A DNA stretch of 64,000 nucleotides from assembly GCA_039000515.1 (NCBI GenBank), contig JBCFYV010011164.1:38760363-38824362 (forward strand). The letters run 5' to 3'. Positions 59,336 to 64,000 of this stretch are shown piece after piece. The notes below the pieces were generated by a model. The model did not search any database. It was not told the DNA's origin and saw nothing but the letters and a program-made list of their open reading frames with translations. Position 1 is the first letter of the stretch. The number at the start of each line of letters is the position of its first letter. The translations under genes and the position numbers were made by a program. This DNA is from Timema cristinae. Lineage: Eukaryota; Arthropoda; Insecta; Phasmatodea; Timematidae.

Positions 59336-59528
59336 TTAAGCTAATGAGTTAGGGATGAGGAAGGTTAAATTTAGAGGAAGAGTACTCCCAATTCCGTGGA
59401 TGTAGAGTGGGAGACCATTTAAGGAAAACCATCCTTAGTGTGCACGACTGGGATTCAAACCCCAATCTCCCTTCTATCAGTAGTCCAGTCTATTGTGAAA
59501 TTGACGCCTTAGACCATGGGGACACCGG
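59336..59528 (-). mobile_element. SINE family C copy
   Basis: Minus strand: CATGGTCTAAGGCGTCAATT head, GACTACTGATAGAAGGGAGA, GGGTTTGAATCCCAGTCGTG box B, the GGTTTTCCTTAAATGGTCTC body and a vanished tail. Confidence 0.8.
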
Positions 59529-59589
59529 GTAGTGTATTAATGAGCTTTGATACAGTTGGCGTTTGCGGGTTTTTAGCCACCATGAACGG

Positions 59590-59930
59590 TTGATAATGAA
59601 TACTCCTTCTTCGCGCCCCTAGATTTGCCCTGGCTGGTAGTTATAGTTGAACGCTGCAATCAGCGTGCCCTTGTTGACGATCGGACAGCAATCACGTGAC
59701 CAGACTTGCTCGAGATGCTATCATAAACCACGCAAAGTTGGATTTTTTGTACCTTGAACACGAGGGGCGTAACCTCTGGCAAGAATCGATATATAAAAGG
59801 TATTTTCACGGAATTCCGTGTGTAGAGCCGGTTGGAAGACACGTGTGAATTCTTCAGAAAGTCTTCTTTGTTTGTTTTGTCTCGAAAAAAAAAAACATTG
59901 TGAGAGAAAATTGAAACAGATCATCAAGTA
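59590..59930. other. GC-rich block with TATA-like site, unrecognised
   Basis: Contains CAATCACGTGACCA (also found in the 30094-30540 MITE), a palindrome CACGGAATTCCGTG, and ATATATAAAAGG about 25-30 bp before a GC-rich stretch. Two overlapping minus-strand frames stay open here (60 and 68 codons) but show no known domain. It could be a promoter or LTR of an unknown retroelement. Confidence 0.3.
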
Positions 59931-59944
59931 TTCAATCGATATGA

Positions 59945-60163
59945 GGGTTCAAGGGACTCACGTAGTCAGGTGGTCTCAGTGTCAAGCTTCTTGAGTCTGG
60001 TTTTCCTACGTTTGAGAGGTTATGTTTTAAATCCCAGCACTGAGGGTGTTTTAATTACTAAAATTATTCTACATTTTCCCTCTACGCAAACGAGTGTACA
60101 TTTACTATAAAAATCCATCTTCCTCACATATATCACATTAGAGTAATTAGTATATAAATGTGA
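59945..60163 (+). mobile_element. SINE family C copy, worn
   Basis: AGTCAGGTGGTCTCAGTGTC head, body CATTTTCCCTCTACGCAAAC, end CACATTAGAGTAATTAGTAT. Confidence 0.65.
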
Positions 60164-60165
60164 AC

Positions 60166-60412
60166 CCATTTCAGTGGCCGAATTGTCTGAATCGTCACTA
60201 TCGCGTTAGACTGGCCTACTGATGATAGGAAGATCAGGGTTCTAATCACAGTCGAGTCTACCGAGTGTTATTTTTTTTAGTGGTTTCCCAGACTCCTTCT
60301 ACGTAAATTAGGGTACATTACCTCTAAAATGTCTCTTTGCTCTGCACTATATCTTTGGATTAACTATCATAGATGCGTATAATCTGAACAGATAGTAATA
60401 TGCAATGATAAT
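60166..60412 (+). mobile_element. SINE family C copy
   Basis: AGTGGCCGAATTGTCTGAAT head, GGAAGATCAGGGTTCTAATC box B region, body CAGACTCCTTCTACGTAAAT, tail CTGAACAGATAGTAATATGC. It abuts the previous copy in tandem and ends just before the fold-back element. Confidence 0.75.
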
Positions 60413-60422
60413 AAAAAATATA

Positions 60423-60976
60423 CAGGATGTTCAGAAACTCTACTCCCAAACTGCACATATAGCTTGTTTGAATCAAAAGTAATACCAAATCCCTGTACAA
60501 TTACATTTGGCAAACTATGCTAATACCATTAAATGATGTTCAAAGTTTCGGCGTACAGTGCCTGGAGAGCAAAGCTGTTTAAGCATGCCTGTACAACAGG
60601 TTGCATAGGAGTCGGGTGTGTAGCACTTCACACCTCGACTTGGAGCACGGCAGCAGAACATACCACAGTTAATAGTAAACAACACACCAGTCCATATAGG
60701 AATGTGAATACGTTCTGTGGGTCATCATTAACGGGCCTACATCACAGAAAGTGATTGCTATTATTACATGAGCAGTGCCACGTACCTAGCTCCTATGCAA
60801 CACTATGTACACGCATGATTGAACAGATTGTCTCTCTCAGCTTTATACGCCGAAATTTTGAAAACAATTTAATATTATTAGCATAGTTTGCTAGATATGT
60901 GTTTAGGGACTTTGTATTACTTTTGGTTCAAACAATATATATGTGCAGTTTGGGCGTTGAGTTTTCGAACATTCTG
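60423..60976. mobile_element. Fold-back / long-TIR DNA transposon
   Basis: The left arm begins CAGGATGTTCAGAAACTC; the right arm's reverse complement begins CAGAATGTTCGAAAACTC. The arms stay alignable for about 200 bp (shared CAAACTGCACATATA, GCAAACTATGCTAATA, TTTCGGCGTA, TTGCATAGGAG). TA lies on each side (60421-60422, 60977-60978). The centre codes for nothing recognisable. The TA duplication and the CAGGRTGTTC start suggest a Tc1/mariner-type non-autonomous element. A half copy lies at 24294-24424. Confidence 0.85.
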
Positions 60977-60984
60977 TATATTCG

Positions 60985-61190
60985 TATAGCCCAACCGGGT
61001 AAAAAGATGTAGTTATTAAGAAAAACACCACAACGTCAAGGATACCCTCACATTTCCATTACATAAGAAAAAATATAAGGAGGCATACACGTATTCATAT
61101 GGAAGTAAAATGGGAAAATAACTAGGAAAAAGCATCTTAATAAATCCTCCCGGGATTCTAGTCCTTCCCTTCACTGGAATACTAGAAAAT
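60985..61190. mobile_element. Possible worn SINE tail and body
   Basis: CCCAACCGGGTAAAAAGATG resembles the shared tail right beside the fold-back element. GGGATTCTAGTCCTTCCCTT, about 150 bp on, may be a reversed box B region. Too eroded to class. Confidence 0.3.
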
Positions 61191-61233
61191 TCAAGACGTA
61201 TGCTATATGTTCAGGATCCAGTTGTACGGATAC

Positions 61234-61234
61234 A

Positions 61235-61276
<42 letters not shown>
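61234..61276. repeat. (TA)n microsatellite
   Basis: AT dinucleotide run. Confidence 0.9.
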
Positions 61277-61277
<1 letters not shown>

Positions 61278-61279
61278 AT

Positions 61280-63050
61280 CTTATGCTACGATCATAAATA
61301 TAATTCATCTAAGTACACGGTATTGTATCAGCCAAGTTCTACACCAACGCGTTGTCGACAAAACCTGACCCCTTCAAAACGATACAACACAGGCCACTTT
61401 TGACCACCTTCAATTTGACCCCAAAGAATAATATTAACGTACAAATTTAACAACCTATTAATAATTAACTGTTTTAGTGATATTCACAATTATGAAGTTT
61501 CTTACTTAAGCTGTCTTTTAAAAAAACATGCTTATTCTAGGACACACTGACTCACTCACTGATCATAAAAACCTATGTAGTTCTTACAGTTAACATGGAA
61601 CCTTGAAAATGTGCATAAATGGATATACACAAGGCGTAAAATAAAAAATATCAACATTTAAACATGGTTTCAAAAAATAGGTGGAGGAAGGGTAAAGTAG
61701 TTTGAATGGACCTCATTAATTAGTATCACAACCGTCATATCATAGGTTAACGTAAGTAGATCTCACAAGCATTTGTTTAATTTAGATACAACACATAATT
61801 CAAAATATTTATTATTAAGGAACCTTATTCACCCAATAACTTTTGTAATCACATCGTGTTAAGTGTCCGTAAATAGATGGTGCCAGTGGTTCGTATGCAT
61901 CGCGGCATTGTGCTTTGCTCTTATTATAGCTACGTTCACCTAAGATGAGTGAAGGAGACGCGATAATATATAAGAATTTTTGCAGTTGTTATAGCAAAAT
62001 ATATTCTGGGTAAAATAAATAAAATAATGTTCCAGTAGAAATATGGAGTTTAGTTTTCTTCATATGTTGATAATAACAGATTTTTAATATCTATGATGAG
62101 CATAGCGACATTATATGGCAAGTTTTTTAAATGAAGAGAAAAAATGTCATTGAATTCTAGGAAGCTCTTGATAGATAATCAATAACTACTATTGAAGTCA
62201 TTATATGAAAAATTAAGCTTTTATGTTTGTACTGAAGCAACATTTGATTTTTGTACAATTTTTTTTAAATAAACATACTGAAAAAGCACTGAACTCTTCT
62301 CGCGTCACCCACAATTGATATTTATATATTTTGTCTTATTCCTTATAACGTTTTACAGTTGATAAGTTTGTGAGTCATGTTACATTAATATTGTTATTAT
62401 AATAGTAAATATAATTTTGTTAGTACTTACTTATAGGTCGATGTTCAATCATTATCTTATTACGCTAGGTAAGAAACAAATTAAATAAATGTATTCTTAT
62501 TCTTAATCTTATCAGACAGTACTATTATCCATATAAAATTGTATGTAAAAACGCACTAAGTTCTACAGTATAATATCTTTACATTATTCAGCTTTGAATA
62601 GTGGTGAGATCAAAAAATGTGCAGAGTTTAATTTTCAATGTATTTCCAAATAACATGTCACTTCTCTTAAGTTTATTTGAGAGCGCCAATTTTAATTTTG
62701 GTTTTTAGTTATAGTTATATTATATAAACATATATAACATATATATATAACAATATTATAAACATATATATAATCTTCGATTAGTCAGGTCTGCTTGGCA
62801 CTTAAAATATTCAGTCAACTTTTAAGAAAGTTATGAAATGTAACAGAAAGAGTGTTTTAAATTTTAAATATATTAGTAAGCATTATTTCAACATATTACG
62901 TTTGTAATTTTATACTTGTCAAGTTTATCTATGCAACGGCTCCTAGAAAACTATATTAAATTAAATTATGTTTATACATTATATATAAAGTATCTAGACA
63001 CTGTTACAAAGGAAAACCTTGTCAAATAAAAATATTTAATCCCTGAGCTT
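61280..63050. other. A/T-rich spacer, no gene seen
   Basis: No recognised gene or repeat. Confidence 0.5.
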
Positions 63051-63054
63051 ATTT

Positions 63055-63205
63055 ACAGAATGACTTAAAATATATCATTGGTGGAATTTGGACTTCTTTA
63101 AAAGTTATGAATTAATGGCCGTAGTACGGGGTGTTGATACTGTTCCATCAATAAGTTAGTTTGTAAGTTGTATGCTAATATAATCAGTAGGTTCATAGAG
63201 AGCAC
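63055..63205 (+). mobile_element. SINE family D fragment
   Basis: TATCATTGGTGGAATTTGG, GTTATGAATTAATGGCCGTA, CGGGGTGTTGATACTG and a TTAGTTTGTAAGTTGTATGC tail match the family D body at 33480-33600. Confidence 0.6.
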
Positions 63206-63209
63206 TCAA

Positions 63210-64000
63210 AATACCTTGAATTAAAAAAATAGATATATTCCACTGTAAAAATAAAATATACTTAGATATATTTTATAAATGAAATCTTAATTACAAAGAA
63301 ATTTCAGTCAAGAAGATGACTAATTCACTTAGGCACCCACTTTAGGAAGTCTCTACTAAGCTTCCTCGCAACGTTTCGCGAGCTTGTTAAGTGCTTTTTA
63401 ATGAGTGGTTTTGCGTTACTTTGCCTTCAACGTCTTATTAATTCTGTCAGGTTTCTAAACTGCTATAATACCGATGGAAGTCAACCAAAGTACCTTCTTT
63501 AGCAGTCTCTCCTTTCACTCTTGATCTTTTAGCTTGTGCCCTTCTGTACGACTGATTTGCTTGATTGGGTAATGGAGACGATGCAGATTTTTGACGTGGC
63601 TATACATGATTGTTCTAACATTTTAAACCAGATGACGATGAGATTAGAAAATGGATATCACTGCAAAAGGGTGCTATATACACACGTTTCTTGTGTTATA
63701 ATATTATATCTTTACGATACCTCAGCTCATTCGCTATCAGGTCTGTATGACATAACTTTAGTGTGCCGGGTTTCATTATTGACAAGACTTAAAACATTTG
63801 TAACAGATCAAATGAAGTCTGTTTCTTTCACAGTAATGAATTAACAAATTAGTTAATGAGTGATGTGTCTGTTCTAGAATTAAGTTGGCGTGTAATCTAC
63901 GTGTCAAAGTAATCAGTTGGTACAGAAGTTTCACTTTTAAAAAAAACCAATTTTTATTTGTTTGAGGTATTTAACATGCACGTTCTGAACCAACTGATTA
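63210..64000. other. Spacer with a 102-codon open frame, unrecognised
   Basis: The frame at 63536-63844 (MPFCTTDLLDWVMETMQIFD...) lies in sequence less A/T-biased than its surroundings. No domain, signal peptide or splice signals were recognised. It may be a chance frame or part of an unknown transposon. Confidence 0.3.

Overview
The window looks like non-coding chromosomal DNA from an arthropod, most likely an insect. It is A/T-rich, has no long open reading frame and no bacterial-style gene order, and carries spliceosomal-type intron signals. It is packed with tRNA-headed SINEs, decayed non-LTR retrotransposon tails, DNA-transposon relics, microsatellites and a short run of TTAGG (the common insect telomere unit) inside a transposon. 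The species cannot be named from sequence alone. Nearly all of the short ORFs fall inside repeats or A/T-rich spacer and are chance readings.

One piece of host gene is well supported: a small minus-strand exon at 43905-43984. It has a pyrimidine-rich acceptor, a start codon, a signal-peptide-like sequence and a consensus GTGAGT donor. Much of the surrounding DNA may therefore be intron of a secreted or membrane protein gene. Weaker single-copy GC-rich blocks (5200-5390, 19080-19340, 34390-34640, 42360-42660, 43330-43560, 53030-53290, 53525-53610, 56640-56990, 59590-59930) are candidates for regulatory elements, untranslated exons or unrecognised transposons.

Layout. 1-9.2 kb: two copies of SINE family A, one nested in a long-TIR DNA element (1422-2244), then a cluster of family C and B SINEs. 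11.3-13.7 kb: SINEs and a Tc1/mariner-type relic. 16.7-25.2 kb: LINE tails, three family B SINEs and one family A SINE. 26.7-31.9 kb: an irregular strand-switching minisatellite, a 450-bp TIR element and a LINE tail broken by a later insertion. 32.2 kb: a 237-bp run with no G or C. 33.4-37.7 kb: SINEs and a decayed Penelope-like element with RT and GIY-YIG remnants. 38.4-39.6 kb: a 55-bp satellite array with traces of a five-unit higher-order period. 40-50 kb: SINEs, the signal-peptide exon, a LINE tail and a hAT transposase relic. 50-64 kb: further SINEs, a hAT terminus and a fold-back element (60423-60976).

The most interesting system is the SINE network. Three abundant families (called A, B and C here) have different tRNA-like heads but end in the same 3' tail, which contains a small ACCCG-AA-CGGGT hairpin. 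Families B and C also share the whole body and the box B half of the head, and differ only in the box A half. Family A shares only the tail. Family A and B copies often have perfect target-site duplications of 8-18 bp, whereas family C copies are old and eroded. This suggests successive SINEs assembled from interchangeable modules around one LINE-recognised tail. Family names are local to this report; no database was searched.
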